A DNA stretch of 64,000 nucleotides, from positions 73,054,984-73,118,983 of the forward strand of contig JAHLJT010003656.1 in assembly GCA_031308135.1 (NCBI GenBank). Reading direction: 5' to 3'. This document shows, piece after piece, positions 11,922-25,429 of this stretch. The notes beneath the pieces were generated by a model. The model made no database searches, was not told the DNA's origin, and saw only the letters and a program-made list of their open reading frames with translations. Made by a program: the position numbers and the translations under genes. Source of the DNA: Acheta domesticus. Its lineage: Eukaryota > Arthropoda > Insecta > Orthoptera > Gryllidae. Within the stretch, counting starts at the first letter, position 1. Every line of letters starts with the position of its first letter.

Positions 11922-14900
11922 ATGGGAATATTAGAAAAAATTTCAGAAATAGAGAAAGAAATTGCAAGAACTCAGAAAAATAAAGGTAATGTGTTGAATG
12001 AATTTCCATGTGTGCAAGACGTGTCAGTGCTAATGATAAGTTGTTAATAATACATTTTATTGTTGAAAACATGTTATGGTATTTATAAAATTGACTTGAC
12101 TCGATTGAAAGTTTCGGGTTACAGTTTGCAAATATAAATACGCTATTGGGTGCCCTTTGATATTTATGTAAATGTATAAATATTAATTTCAGCTACTGAG
12201 TACCACTTGGGGTTACTTAAGGCTAAACTTGCCAAGTATAGGTCCCAGTTGTTAGAGCCTTCCAAAAAGTCGGAAAAAGGTGAAGGATTTGATGTGCTCA
12301 AGTCTGGTGATGCCCGTGTAGCACTAATAGGATTCCCATCTGTTGGGAAGGTGTGTACTAGCATAAGTTATTCATGAAAAAAAATTGTTTCTTCCTGTCT
12401 TTTAACATGTTTAACTTACCAGTTTTAAAATGATTCACAGAATTGTTATCAATGTTTCTGGCAGGTTCCTGAATTTTCCCCTGTGTAGAATGCGACAGTT
12501 ATTTGTACCAATGTAACAAACCTTGTTTTTGCAGAATTTTTTTTTCTCAAATGTGTAAAAAGTATATACAAGTTTATTCAAGCTTTCTCCAGCCCTGAAA
12601 ATCTGCATTTTAATTGTTTTTAGTAAATAAACCTTGCAGAAGTACATAAAAATTCTCTTGATGTGAATTATTTTTCTGGTGCTGCTAAATCAATGTTGGT
12701 TTTCTAGCTCAAGTATTTGATTTCTAATGTATTCTAACATCAAATTTTTAACAAAACTTGTTAGAAATATAAAAATTATTAATGCTTGAATGCACTACCA
12801 ACTTTCATGAGTCTTCTTTGGCAATGTAGATTTGCATGAGTAAGATTACTTTTTGAAATTTCATGAATTAGGAGTTAGTAATATGTAATTGATTTTATGG
12901 AATGAAATATTCCATATGCTATTTTTGACATAGAAGTAGAATGCAATGAAATTGTCATTAGAAATAGGTGGAAAGTCATTTGTTGGGTTAGCTTTTTGGG
13001 AACTTTTCTTATAATTTAAAACCAAACAATTTATACACATTAATTCATTTTAGAGAATCAAGAATTTTATCTCCTTTGTTGAATTTCAATGTGTTTCAGT
13101 CAACCCTTTTGAGCACATTGACAGCTACTGAAAGTGAAGCAGCATCATATGAGTTCACAACACTGACATGTATTCCTGGAGTGATTGATTATCGTGGTGC
13201 AAATATTCAACTCTTGGATCTCCCAGGTATCATTGAAGGTGCTGCTCAAGGCAAAGGTCGTGGACGGCAAGTGATTGCTGTGGCAAGAACTGCTGATCTT
13301 GTACTAATGATGTTGGATGCTACAAAGCAAGATGTGCAACGTACTCTTCTAGAACGGGAGCTGGAAAGTGTTGGTATACGCCTCAACAAGCGTAAACCTA
13401 ATATCTATTTCAAGGTAATGTGCAAATGTTGTATGCAGCCTCTAAAGACTAATGTCTCAAATTATTGGTATTTACAGTAATTCATTTAAATCTCAATTGA
13501 AAAGTTTGGTTGAAATTTACTAGAATGTTTGTGAATGAAAATGCAATAAGTATCTTCATTTTGGTAATTTTTACTTTCTTGTGTATGTAAGAGATAATGC
13601 TACAATGCTGCAAACAGTCCATGACAAGAGTTTCATGGAAATTCACATTTCTGAATCATTGATGCTGAAAAGATGAGTTTTGGGGTCAGTTCATTTCTTA
13701 GTCTGTGAACAAAATTAGTGCCTAAACCTTTCGTTTCCACCAAAATGGATATTTCTTTGCCACACTCAAGGCCCTCAAAAATGACTCCAATTTGTTTGGT
13801 TGAATAGATCTAAGTATGCTTATAAATATGTTATAGGTACAATTTTTGTTCAAACTTTGGAATTTTCAAAAATTAAAATTTTAATGTTATTTGCCTCTTG
13901 GTTACAAATGCTTCAGGTAATATCTTTAAGTAGTTTCTCTAAATCTCAAAAGTTTTAGAGTGTATTTTTTTCTCTTAGCGAATTGGTCTGAAGAGGATTT
14001 GGGTAGCAGTTATTTTTTATTCTATTATTTGGCTAGTGTTCTCCCTCTCTCTCTCTCTCTTTCTCTCGCTCGCTCTTGCTCTTTCTCTTCCCCTCCAATA
14101 GAGCATTATGTGCTTATAAATAAATCACAAGTTCAATTTCATTCAGACCTCGGAAATTTAAAAAATTGCTAATTCAAATCACCCAGGCTTCTTTTGCTGA
14201 AGAGTTTTTCATGAGATGCCTCAATTGTTGATGAGAGTGATAATTAGGGGGTGGGTTTTAATGAAACATCTATTTTTTCTTTTCACTTTAAAACAATGCC
14301 GTTTAGAATTTTTTTGTCAGTTTTGACCAATAAATCAGTTTTAACCTTTTTTTGTCATTTTTAATGCACGTTTTCCTGATTTCATTGATTTTAGTATATT
14401 TTAATGGTACTTGCTTTGTACAATATTTACAAGATGCAGCAAATATTCTCCATAAAATTCCAAAGTAGCCTATTTGATTTCTTTGCACAGAAATTGTAAT
14501 GACAGACATTGTATTTAATCCAAAGTTCCTGTGAAACCTATCAGCCCCATTGTCAGTTTGGCTGAAAATGATAACTAAAGACAGATTTATTGGTAAAGAA
14601 CAGTCCGAACCAAAAGTTTGCGAGTTGAATTCATTTGAATGAATGGAAGAAGCCTGGATTCCAATAGCATGAATTTTTCATTCAAACTTGATCACATTTC
14701 TCTTTGGTTTTAGGGCATTTTATTGATCTTATTTGGCAATGTTTTAGGGCATCAAAATCTGCTCCCTAACAATAACCATTACAAAAAAATGAAATATGTG
14801 CTGTTAAAGCACCACTAGTTTTAGTTCAAATTTAAACTTCTATAAGCCTGTATTTATTAATTTCCATCCTACTTACTTGGTCTATTATTATATATTAATA

Positions 14901-17900
14901 AATCTTTAAGATTAATTTCTAACTATAAATATATTTTTATTGACAGCATGTGCAATAGTTATATACTTTTATTGTTTTAAAGTAATGTTTAAAAGATGGT
15001 GAATTAATGTTTCACTGAAATATAGACAGTTTTAAGGAATACAGGAGCCAATGGAATTTGATGCCTTAAAATTGCTGAGTAGCCAGAAAATAATTTAAAC
15101 TTAAACATAGGATTATTGTGTTTTTGTATTTTACCATCTTGATGATTGTGAGATGTTACAGCAATATCTTCAAATGTCCTCTAAGTGATGCTCTATAAAC
15201 AAATTGATGCTCAGCCCAGCCAAATGTCCAGTCATGTCTTTACACAAACCCAAATGAATACTTTATTACTTTCCATCAATGGTGTGTCACTGGACACTGT
15301 TACTATAAAGGATTTGAGCAGTCTTTCATCACAGCTGACTTTTAAATTGCATATTGGTAGAGTTTTTTTTATGGCTTGTAAGGTTTTCATGTGGTTATGA
15401 GACTTAGTCGTAAAATTAAGCCAGTTTCAATATTGAGACTGTTATTTATTGTGTTAGAACTGAACTTTAATATTTGGGGGGGGGGGGGTCACAATGTGAA
15501 TAGTAACTATTAATTCACGGTAAGTAAAAGCAGTTGTCAGATGTAAGTAAAAGCAGGTTTTCTTTTCTTCTTCTTCTGCTTCTCCTCCTCCTCTTCCTTC
15601 TGCTCCTTCATTTTCTCCTTCTTCTCCTACCTAAGATTGTACTTGGCTAGCTTGTACCAGTTGTACTTGACTAGCTTTAGAATATTGATCTATTCACAAG
15701 ATGATAAAAATGTTGGTGAAAACAGTGTCAAGTGATGTAGACAGACAAATGAATTAGTTTTTGTCAGAGTAAGTTGCTGAGATTTGAAGATTAAAAGTCA
15801 TGTGTATATTTTCATTTTTTGCAGTTCTTTGTTAGTTTTTTTTTTTTTATGAAGTATGAGTACTGAATGGAATGTACTAGCAGGACAATTTTTTGTTTCG
15901 TTATATCTAATTTGATGTCCACAGGTTAAAAAAGGTGGAGGCTTATCTTTTAATTCTACGTGCCCTTTGACGAGAGTAGATGAGAAACTTGTGCAGATGA
16001 TACTCCACGAGTACAAGATTTTCAATGCAGAGGTAATGTGTAATGGAGCGTTCATTCATGATGCTTGAAAAGTTATATTGAACGTGGAATAAGTGTTGAC
16101 ATTTGCAGGTTCTTTTTAGAGAAGATGTTGGAGCTGATGAGTTGATAGATGTTATTTGCGCTAATAGAGTTTATCTTCCATGTGTGTATGTGTACAACAA
16201 AATAGATCAGATTTCAATTGAAGAAGTGGACAGAATTGCACGACAAGAAAATTGTGTGGTAGTAAGGTAAGCTCTTTAAGAATGTTCTTTAGTATTGTCA
16301 TAGATTAGTATTTCTTTCTCATTGATTTTAATTATGTTCTGTAATATGTTTCTGATAATGAACTGTGTTGAGAAAGGAAATATAAAAAAAATTAATGTAA
16401 TCAAGAAGGAGAACAGTTCATTAGTAATGAAAGAGGGAATATGATTTATGTAAAGAAGGAAAACAATAGTCCCAAAAATCAAACCTTATAGAATCTCATT
16501 GTGAATTAAATAAAATAAAAAAATTAAAAGGCATTAAATAAAAAAGTTAAGTAAATATCCTTTTATGAGAGTAAGGTATTTAGTGATCAAGTTTTACGAT
16601 GAGAAGAGGATAACCATAGAAGGGTATTGTCAGAATAGGTTTAGCCAGATAAGATGGTTAAAGCTGCTCCCAAGCCAAATGAATGATCACTGATTTTAAT
16701 CCACATTTCTCAGCTTTCTTTTCTTAACTTATTGGAGTACTTGCGTATTTGTATAGCATAGTATTGCGTAGTATTTGCGTACCCCACTTATTAGAGCTAT
16801 AAAATGAAAAATATGTTTTCTGCCCTATATGTCCAATGCCTTTAAACTCAGAAACTTTTGAAATAAAAATTATTCCATATTTAAAAACATTTCTTTCATA
16901 ATTCATTGTTTTTAACTGAATTAAAATTCTACTTTATTATATGATTATCAGACATTTTTTAAAATAAAATGTACATAAGCTGAGAATTCTTGCTTACACT
17001 GTAAAATTTTACAGAGTTTGTTAAAAAAATGTTTAATGGCAGTTCTAGTGACAAATATTGTGTGTGAAAGAAATGTGATTAAACTGAAATTGTACATTTT
17101 GATGATTGTAGCTGTAACATGAAATTGAATTTGGACTTTTTGCTGGAAGAATTATGGGAACATCTTGCTCTTATTCGTGTTTACACAAAAAAACCAGGCC
17201 AGCCACCTGATTTTGATGATGGTCTTATCCTTAGACGTGGTTGCAATGTGGAGCATGTTTGCCATGCTATTCATCGTTCTTTAGCTCAAGCCTTTAAGTA
17301 TGCTCTTGTTTGGGTAAGTTATATTCTGATACATTTTAAATTGTTTAACTTGAATGAAGTTGTAGGCTTCCACATATATATACATGTTTATACATATATT
17401 CATGTTTAACTTGAGGCATCAATTCCATTCCAATTTCAGCTAACAAAATATTTAAGATTTGGTTTTTGGTAAAAAAAATATATTGTTTTTGAAAGTGTTC
17501 AAAAATATTTTTTTATTATTATTATTATTATTTACAAAGTATTTACAATATTTTTGTTTGGATGAGATATTAACAAAGTGCATGATTAAGATAAGTTCTT
17601 TATGGGAATTCCAGGGAATAATTTTGAAGGGTTAAAAAGAAATAGCCCCTATTCTCTCTAGCATCCAGCAAAACAAAAGAGAATTAATACTTGTAAAGCT
17701 TTGGGTTTGATGCCATTTTTTAATTTGCTACTTTTACTTACTAGTACTAGGTGGGTTGTGTGTGGGGGATCCCCCCCTTTTCTTTTCTTTTCTGGACCTC
17801 AAGAAAATGTGCGCAGATAATCTCTTTCCCCATACATCATATACAGTTTTTACTGGTTTTTTTTGACCAAATAAATAAATTCCCTTCATTGGTGCAGGAT

Positions 17901-18623
17901 TTTATTTTGGAACATTATGCTTGTTTAACAGTGCTCTGTTCACTTGTTCTATAATCAGTATTGTTATAAATGATACAGATGATATAACTCAAGTTTTCCC
18001 TCGTATACAAGGCGAGTCATGTAACTTTAGCACCTCCTGCAGTTTTTGAATGATTGAAGTTATTGCAATGCAGTTTTCATGGAAGTGCATAATGGAACGG
18101 GGCTAACTGGTACATGTATTCATTTCTATTTTATATCTTGTATTTTACACAATGTTGAGGTAACTTTTCTCTCTCTCTTTCAAATGGAAGTATACATGTA
18201 TTTAGTCTCAACATGATGAGCATAAAAAGACAAATCCAATGATTAACATATTGTAACATGTTAGATAAGCTCCTTAGTAATTTTTATTACTTTTGTGCTC
18301 AGCTTTCTTTGCCAGAGTGTGCATTTGCCAGGGGAGCACTGTGTGACCTTGTGGCCAACTGTTACATTCAAAATTATTCAAAAAATGCTTATCTAACATA
18401 TGACAATACATATATCATTGGATTCGTCTTTCTACACTTGACATGAAGACTAAAAAAATATGTATAGTTCAATTTGAAAAAAACAAAGTTACCTCAACTT
18501 CTCGTAAAATACAAGTGATAAAATAGAAATGAGACAAGTATCAGTTAGTCCCATTCCTTCATGCACTTCTGTGAAAACTGCAGGTGGTGTTAGTTGTGTG
18601 ACTCAACCTGTATGATTATTTTT

Positions 18624-18669
<46 letters not shown>

Positions 18670-19031
18670 ATATATGTTATAATAATAATTATTGCAAGAT
18701 GAAGAGTAACATAAAACATTGAAAATATTTGGAAATCTTTCTTATATATTTTAAAGCTTATTTTAGTATTATCAAAATAGTAATTTCAACAGACCTCATA
18801 GAGAAGAGAACTTTGCTATTCAAACAAGTAACTTACTATAGGAAAAGATAATCTTCTCACACACCTGAAAGGTTAAATTAATTGTTTGAAAAATAAGACT
18901 GCTCTTTTCTGATTTTTTTTTTTTTTTTTCCTCCTTTCTTGCAGGGTACAAGCACTAAATACTCTCCTCAGCGAGTGGGTCTGCAGCATATAATGAATGA
19001 TGAAGATGTCATCCAAGTTGTGAAGAAGTAA
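11922..19031 (+). CDS. DRG1: Developmentally regulated GTP-binding protein 1
   Basis: An OBG/DRG-family translation-factor GTPase that acts on ribosomes with the partner DFRP1/Lerepo4. Seven coding exons: 11922-11985, 12193-12350, 13100-13414, 15925-16032, 16109-16266, 17112-17313, 18945-19031. Every junction is in frame, and the product is about 363 residues, close to the usual 367. Seen in order: N-terminal helical region ([20 protein letters not shown]); G1 GFPSVGKST near residue 70, with the exon 2/3 intron falling exactly between Lys and Ser of the P-loop; [19 protein letters not shown] as G3/switch II; the S5D2L insertion region; NKID as G4; and a C-terminal TGS domain ending [20 protein letters not shown] and VIQVVKK. 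The start is the first ATG, and the next residues match the family N-terminus. A good AATAAA lies at 19405. Nothing suggests a pseudogene. Confidence 0.97.
12351..13099. other. DRG1 intron 2, nothing recognised
   Basis: AT-rich intron sequence; open frames are short and unsupported. The intron interrupts the P-loop codons of DRG1. Confidence 0.6.
13415..15924. other. DRG1 intron 3 with simple-sequence tracts
   Basis: Holds a (CT)n tract (about 14041-14098), a G run at about 15476-15488 and a pyrimidine-rich CTT/CTC tract (about 15555-15630). The rest shows no recognisable coding or transposon ends. The ORF-like stretches are unsupported. Confidence 0.6.
18005..18613. mobile_element. Long-arm foldback element in DRG1 intron 6
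   Basis: The left end (ATACAAGGCGAGTCATGTAAC) and the complement of the right end (ATACAGGTTGAGTCACACAAC) align. Similarity continues inward through ctgcagttttca, catttctattttat and gttgaggtaactttg for about 180 bases per arm. No open reading frame resembles a transposase. It is probably a non-autonomous DNA element of unassigned superfamily. A (TTA)n tract follows it at about 18628-18668. Confidence 0.75.
18628..18668. repeat. (TTA)n microsatellite
   Basis: About 13 uninterrupted TTA/ATT units directly after the foldback element in DRG1 intron 6. Confidence 0.95.
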
Positions 19032-19404
19032 ATTTGACTGTATTGATGAATACCAATTTTTGTGAAAGACAGTGCAATGTGACCACAAATTGGACAGTTT
19101 GTGGGCTCTTGTTTCATGGAATGTTGTGCTCTGTGAGTGGGAACATTGTTTTAAAAAGTTGTACATTTATAACTGTGTCAATATTTACATAAAATTGTGC
19201 TAAAAATTTGCTTATTGCACTCTGTTCTGTACTAATAACCCTTCGGAGTTTAGTCTCTAATTTACTTACAACTTTTAATTGCTTGATAAGTTATTGAAGT
19301 TGTGTAATTAAAAATGTTATACATTTGTGGTCAATCCATAGGAAGATGGGGATACAGGATATCTGTAAATAGGAAAATGAGTAAAATAGAAACAAAATGT
19401 GTTA

Positions 19405-19427
19405 AATAAATCAAAATACAATTTATT
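19405..19427. promoter_or_regulatory. Interleaved poly(A) signals of DRG1 (+) and TEPSIN (-)
   Basis: AATAAA on the plus strand at 19405-19410 would serve DRG1. On the minus strand AATAAA occupies 19427-19422, only 12 bases beyond the TEPSIN stop codon. If both are used, cleavage of each transcript falls inside the other, so the two mRNAs overlap by a few tens of bases and the TEPSIN 3' UTR is extremely short. Confidence 0.6.
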
Positions 19428-19438
19428 ACTCTGAGTCA

Positions 19439-22400
19439 TCAGATTGGCAATACTTTGAGTTTCTCCAAAATGAGTAATAATTTTTCAGCCTTTGCCTGCA
19501 AGGGCAAAGGCTTAGAAGGGGTTGAAGATTTATTGAGAGAAGCTATTTGTGTTAAGGATGAACAACACATGTCTGAAACTGTAGGATAATGCACCACATC
19601 TGTGCGAAGTAACCACTCTAGTAGAAGCATTGCTCGGGTAAGTTGGACCTCAGGATTTCCTGCCTCTAGTTCTTCCTGGCTCTCCTCTCTGCTTGACTGT
19701 GAAAAATGTGTGTCTAGGACTTTCACAATAGCTTGCACAACTTCCTTGACATTTAACTGAGTGCATCTGTGAAGAAAAAAAAAACACTTATTTAAATATT
19801 TTCTAATATAATGGATTGAACATGTAACTTTTTTTTTAATGTGCAAAAATATTTCTCTGGGTACTCGAAAAGAAATGTCTGCCTTTTCTCAACAGTTGTA
19901 TTGAAATAACACCAGAATTACATTAAAATGTAAGAACTTTGCAATCCATTACATCACGATAAATTATTCAAAGTTGATTTCTCGGTTTATTCTAAATGTA
20001 ATGAAGTAAATTTGGTGACAAATGACGGTGGGCTTTTGCAGACCCAGTTTTCTTCTCGCAGTGATCTGTGATCTGTGTAAGAAACTAAAACTTTTGCTAA
20101 TGAATCTACATTGCAAGTTTAAATTACTTTAAAGAACAGAGTTTTGAATAAAATTATTGTTTAGGGAGGTGATCTAGAATTTTCGTGGATCTTGAGTCAC
20201 AATTATCCAATTTCTCAAAATAAACAAAAATTTTTCAAGATCTTTCAATAATAAGACTTCATGGCATACACTATCAATTTAACTTATTAGCCAATTCTGA
20301 AGTGTTGAGCTCTCTACGTGACAAATAGCCTTGCTATTTAAAATAACAAATGCATCAACATGTCACAAAAATACATTATATCGCAAAATCTAACATTTGA
20401 AATACAACTTCTAGAATTTGACTTTGAATCAATGAATCAAAATTTATAGCAATGGAAAATGTGTTGGTAACTTTGTATGCAACCTAGGAACACATTCAGA
20501 GGCTGTTTAGAATTACACAGAAAGGCAATGACATTATGTATTGAAATTATCTAATAAAAAATTTAGATTATCATGAAGAACCAACAGCCACATTAACTAG
20601 TAATAACACCGCACAAGAAAAGTTCCATTTCCTCTTACATATAACTCATTACTATCGCTTTCCTGATCTATTTTTTAAATTCTCAGTAGTTTGTAATGAA
20701 TATTATCTTTCCTTTGGACCAGAAGGTTTCAAGTTGTACAATACTCCTGCTGTATTGATGATTGAAATATAATGAAAAAAAATATATATATGAAAGGGAT
20801 GGTGCGACACCTCCCCAAGGGGAAAACTGAGGACGTGAATCATAATTACAAATTTGGCTGCAATAAAGCATGTATTAAGAGTATGCAACTGTAATTTTGT
20901 TGATGTGACCTAACAGTGGCAGTATCAGGCGCTTCCAACTTCCTGTCAAAATGAGGGACAGAAGATTAGGGTGCAAGTATAGCAATGCTAGCAGTGGCGA
21001 CCGGTACAAAATTCTTTTAGTGGTGCCAGTTGGCGAGGCGCCATCAATAACACCAATAATCTAGAGATATCTTTCATAGTAAAATTTGTTCTTAAAAAAT
21101 AGATCTTTTTTAAAAATCATGTACAATTTTTTTCAAAAAATGAGTAATTTTGAGTGCGATAAAGGCTCTTTTTTCTTTCTTTTTTCCTTCCCCAAAAATG
21201 GTTCCAAATTTTTCTTTAAATTTTTATCTCTGATAATGCGAAGTTTACTTATAAAAATGATGCAAATCTGAATACTGTGGAATTCTAAATTTTCAAAACT
21301 TGCAAGATACAAATAAAGCATGAAAGTATGTGCTGTTGTAGCGACATTAGTTTTATTTTCTTAAGAATTTTTGTCTTCTTTCCCAACATGGAATATTCAG
21401 ACATTTTTAAAAACAAGAAACTAGAAATTACTGTAGAACTGATGAAATATGTTATCAAGATATACTACTGCAAAAGATAAGATAAGATTAAACTGAAGTG
21501 GAATTAATTTTTAAAGGATTACAATAGTTCCTCAGGTATGAAAGGTCAAGTGTTATTAGAAATAAAAAATTAGGGAACAGGAAATTTTCTGGGTATATAT
21601 ATTAATCAACAGAGTATGTTAAATACACTTACACTAGAGATTATATTATTTCTAAGCATGTAAGCAATAAATAAAAAAGAGAAAATAGTACTTTTGTGGT
21701 TCTTCAGCTATAAATGTACATGATGAGGGACAAATATATCCTCTAACTATAAAACTAACCTCTGTCCAGTAGAGCGAATTTCTGAAAGTGAACACGGCAG
21801 AGGCCCTGAAGAACAAAAGTCTTGCACAACAGATGCTTCAGGAGGTAATGTGTTTGTGTCTTCTGCTTCAGAAACTGTATTCTCAGTAGTCTCTCTTGTA
21901 CCCCTAAAATCAAAGGATTTCAATTGGTCAGCTGCCTTAACCAGATAATTTGTAATCACTTTAACATATTCCAAACAATGGAAAATATTACTGTGAGGGT
22001 AATCGCCCCAATAAAATATAAATTTTGGAATATATCTTACGGGTCTGAAGAAGAGTCTGCTGATACTATACTGTCTCCTTCTAAAAAACTACTTGAGTAA
22101 GGAACTGGAGGATCGTCCCAACCACCACCTGCCTTGCCTGGGATATGCACTGCAAATTCAGAAACTATTAAATTTAAATAGATTCCACTACGAATAAAAA
22201 GTGAATTGCTTTTCACTACTTGCTCTTCCAAATGTTATAAACAATAAGTCAATGTGGCAATGAAACTTATGTTTTATGATTACAAATTAATGTTATGTTG
22301 ATTTACATGAAAAAAAATTATAATTTCATACGTTACATGATTTTTAATTTTTTGTTAAATTTAAATCTTGAAATGAATGAAAATTAGATTTATTGTAATG

Positions 22401-25251
22401 CCAACCGAGAAGTGATATTCTACTTTTCCGTTTAGTTAATAATAAACTAGTATCGATCGTAAAGTCACACCTACGTATCAATACTGCATATGTCCATCAT
22501 TCACATATTTCTATATAAAGCGGGTGTAATTTCCAAGGAACATTGATACAAATTTGAGCATTGTTAAACATCCATGACATTAATCTGCAGGCAAGTAGAC
22601 TGAGGACCAATTAATGTAATTTTCAAGTTAGAAATGTATAAAAAGTATTAATTGCTTGGAAATAAGTAACGACTATAATGAAACCATTATAAAATCAGTA
22701 AGTAGTAATTATTAGGATAAATGAAAAATTGTTACTGAAAACTGATATAAATATTAAGTGAAATAGCATAAATTAACAAAGAACAAAAATTAAAAATATA
22801 TAATTTTTTTATAATCAGAGATTGATCAGTATAAGCATACAAGTAGGCAGTCTATAATGCATCAGTCCTAACAATCAGAAGTTGATGTGTTACATCAATT
22901 TCAGAACCAGTTAATAATATAATTTAATGAAATTATAATAAATAAATATTATTTTAATATAACTTAAAAAGTTATATTATTTTAATTTATACTGGTTGAA
23001 ACTAGTTATTACAAACAAGGTTCTCAGAACTTTGGAGGTAATTTTAAACACTATTAACAATTATTGATTTGGTCCAGTAAACAGAATCATTAATTACTAT
23101 TCTTGATATAAAAATATTTATTTCTCTCCAACAGTCTTACTCTTTCATTGCAGAATGACAAGGCGCGATTGGCATTCATTGTACAGTAGTGAAAATGACC
23201 TGAAACCATGATGAATTTATAATATACTGTGTCATTATTATTTTACTGTAAACTCTGAAACAAGTTCATCCATGATTTCACCATAGTGTGACTAGCTCAT
23301 TTTCTGTAATTGGCCTTAAGGGAAAAGGTCATGCATTAGTACTTTTGTACATTAGTCTTTTTGTCTGTATCTATTGTCCATACATGCAGGTCAACTTCCA
23401 ATTGTGCGCAACCAAAGTATTTGCCATTGGAATTTTGTTCCAAAATGCCTATTTAAATGAAGCCATTTCAACGATTAAAAAATTTAGTCTTTAAAAATTC
23501 ACATCTTAAGTTAGAGACCCATTTATTCACAGCAATTATAAAAATATGAACTATGCAAATATGTTAAGACCTGCCTCTAACCCTTGAAATAAAAAAAGTG
23601 AGTGAAGTTACCTCTTTTCTTTACAACTGGTTTTTGTGGTTGAGGAGGAAGTTTTAAAGATGGAGAAGGAAGCACTAAATTCACAGGTATGGGTTCATAG
23701 TTTCCTGGATCGTTAGACAATGCCTCTTCAATAATTCGGTTAGTCTCATCAGGTATTGTCGCCCAGCTTTCAATAGTATGCAGTATTTTATCTGTAATGG
23801 ACACTAAAAGACAAAATTATGAGGTGATAATTTTATTAATATTTGCCATACACATATATCATTTAAGTCAAAATAAAACCAAAATTTATGAATAAAAATT
23901 TTGATCACTTGAAAAGGTATGCATTAACATTATCCAAATAAATAAAAGCAAGTAATTATTCCAATTCATATGCCCAAAGCTGCACCTAAATAAGTGTCCC
24001 TCAACAAAATAAGTTATCTATTTGCTTTCACTTACTGAGAAAATACTTATAGGCATTTCTCGACCAGAGAAAAAGGTAAAATTGCTAAATATTATATGAT
24101 AAATAACAAGTACAAAATTATGAGAATAATTCTTACTTTCTTTCTGCACAGGGCTGCTTCCAAAACCCTCATATTTTCCACTTGCTGCTTTTGAACTCCC
24201 TAATCCTCCTAATTTAGGTACATTTGAAGATGCTGCTTGTTTTGACTGAGGATTCTCATCAGCAGCCATGAGTTGTGCATCAAAAAGAAGTTGTAACAAA
24301 TCCTTAGAAAAATGTCATAAAATTAAATTGGAGAAATAATTCAAATTGACTGAAACAAAGGAACATTAGCAGTAATCACTAATTCAGACAACAATACCTG
24401 AGAATGTTTGCGTACGGCTTCTGCAGCAGATGTACCAGTTAGGGGATTAGGGGCTTCATGATATGAAGTTGCCATCTTGATAGAGCCATCCCTTTTCCGC
24501 AAATGATATCGAAAATGTCTTGGTGCATTATTAACTAAATGCTTCATAATTTTTAAAACCTTAAAGGAAAACACTTTCTTAATTTGTTTTAATGTTGGGG
24601 GTACATCATTAATACAAACATAATTTTGAATATGCATTGACGCTTGCTTTGACATTTCAATTATTGATCCATTTCTCAAATGTCAGGTCATGGTCTAATC
24701 CCACCTTCATTTTGACTGCTGCAGAAGGTCTATCAAGCCTCTGAGTTAGGTAATCTACAAGCAACTGACAGTTGGGCTCTGGCTGCAGGGTGATCTCTTT
24801 ATTTACTAAGGTTCTTTATCAAGCACGGTTAGAGTAAAGAACAAGACACACAGCGGCGTTAGGAGAGTGAAGAGTAGTTTAAATATAAATATTTTATTGT
24901 TGAGTCATTGACAGAGCTGAAGAAAAGGATACTTTCGATTTCTTGAAATAGATAACCTGGTACTGGTTCTTGATTGTCAGCTGTGGCACGTGTCAACATG
25001 GGAAGCTGAAAAAATAGAAGACAAAGAAAGTATTTTTCCATTTTATTTTCAAATTTAATTTATATTTTTGTAATATTTGTTGGTGAGAAACAAAGCTCTG
25101 ATATTGAAACTATATCAGTGCAGCGGTGCTGTGCTCTGTACCACGTCAAAAATAATCCATTGTCATCATAATATTATATTTCACTCACATAATTAACAAA
25201 AGACACCTTATCCATTATATCTGAAACTGGATTTTTTCTTGTTGCTTCCAT
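19439..25251 (-). CDS. TEPSIN: Tepsin, AP-4 accessory protein (ENTH/VHS-like)
   Basis: Tepsin is the accessory protein of AP-4 coats at the trans-Golgi network. Nine coding exons on the minus strand: 25251-25189, 25005-24933, 24805-24705, 24559-24398, 24302-24137, 23803-23612, 22149-22041, 21903-21760, 19766-19439. All are in frame, giving 424 residues (human about 525). An ENTH domain spans about residues 10-140, with PVPGYLFQEIE, VLKIMKHLVNNAPRHF and NPLTGTSAAEAVRKHSQ. A Gly/Ser-rich linker follows, then PGKAGGGWDDP, a tepsin signature. A second helical VHS-like domain (about 320-424) holds QLTRAMLLLEWLL. Unusually, the protein stops right after that domain (LEKLKVLPI). I see neither LFxG(M/L)x(L/V) nor S(A/V)FxFLN, the motifs that bind AP-4 beta and epsilon subunits. 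It shares a 178-bp divergent gap with RAB40. Exon 6 begins with an in-frame Met that could mimic a start but is internal. Confidence 0.9.
19767..21759. other. TEPSIN intron 8, nothing recognised
   Basis: Two kilobases of AT-rich intron. A patch near 20800-21060 (ggatggtgcgacacctcccc, cagtggcgaccggtac) reads like decayed repeat, but no ends or coding frame could be defined. Confidence 0.5.
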
Positions 25252-25429
25252 TTGAATGCGAAACTGTAAGTTGCAGAATATCTACGATAATTTTCACCCA
25301 CTCGAGGCACTATTTTGATTTATTTACATCGTCGAACTGCCCTCTGTAGTGAAAATTTTCAGATGTTGACAGTGAAGTGAAGTAGGCCAGTTTCTCCCGA
25401 AGAATGGTGTACAAGACAAATAAATTGTT
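25252..25429. promoter_or_regulatory. Short divergent promoter region, TEPSIN/RAB40
   Basis: Only 178 bases separate the two start codons, so the 5' UTRs and core promoters of both genes must lie in or overlap this interval. No TATA box is evident. This is typical spacing for a bidirectional housekeeping promoter; the promoter role is inferred from position only. Confidence 0.6.

Noticed and set aside
23577..23804. ATG-led frame (MSITDK...) as a separate small gene
   Set aside because: It is exon 6 of TEPSIN; the A of the apparent ATG comes from the previous exon, and the frame continues both ways.
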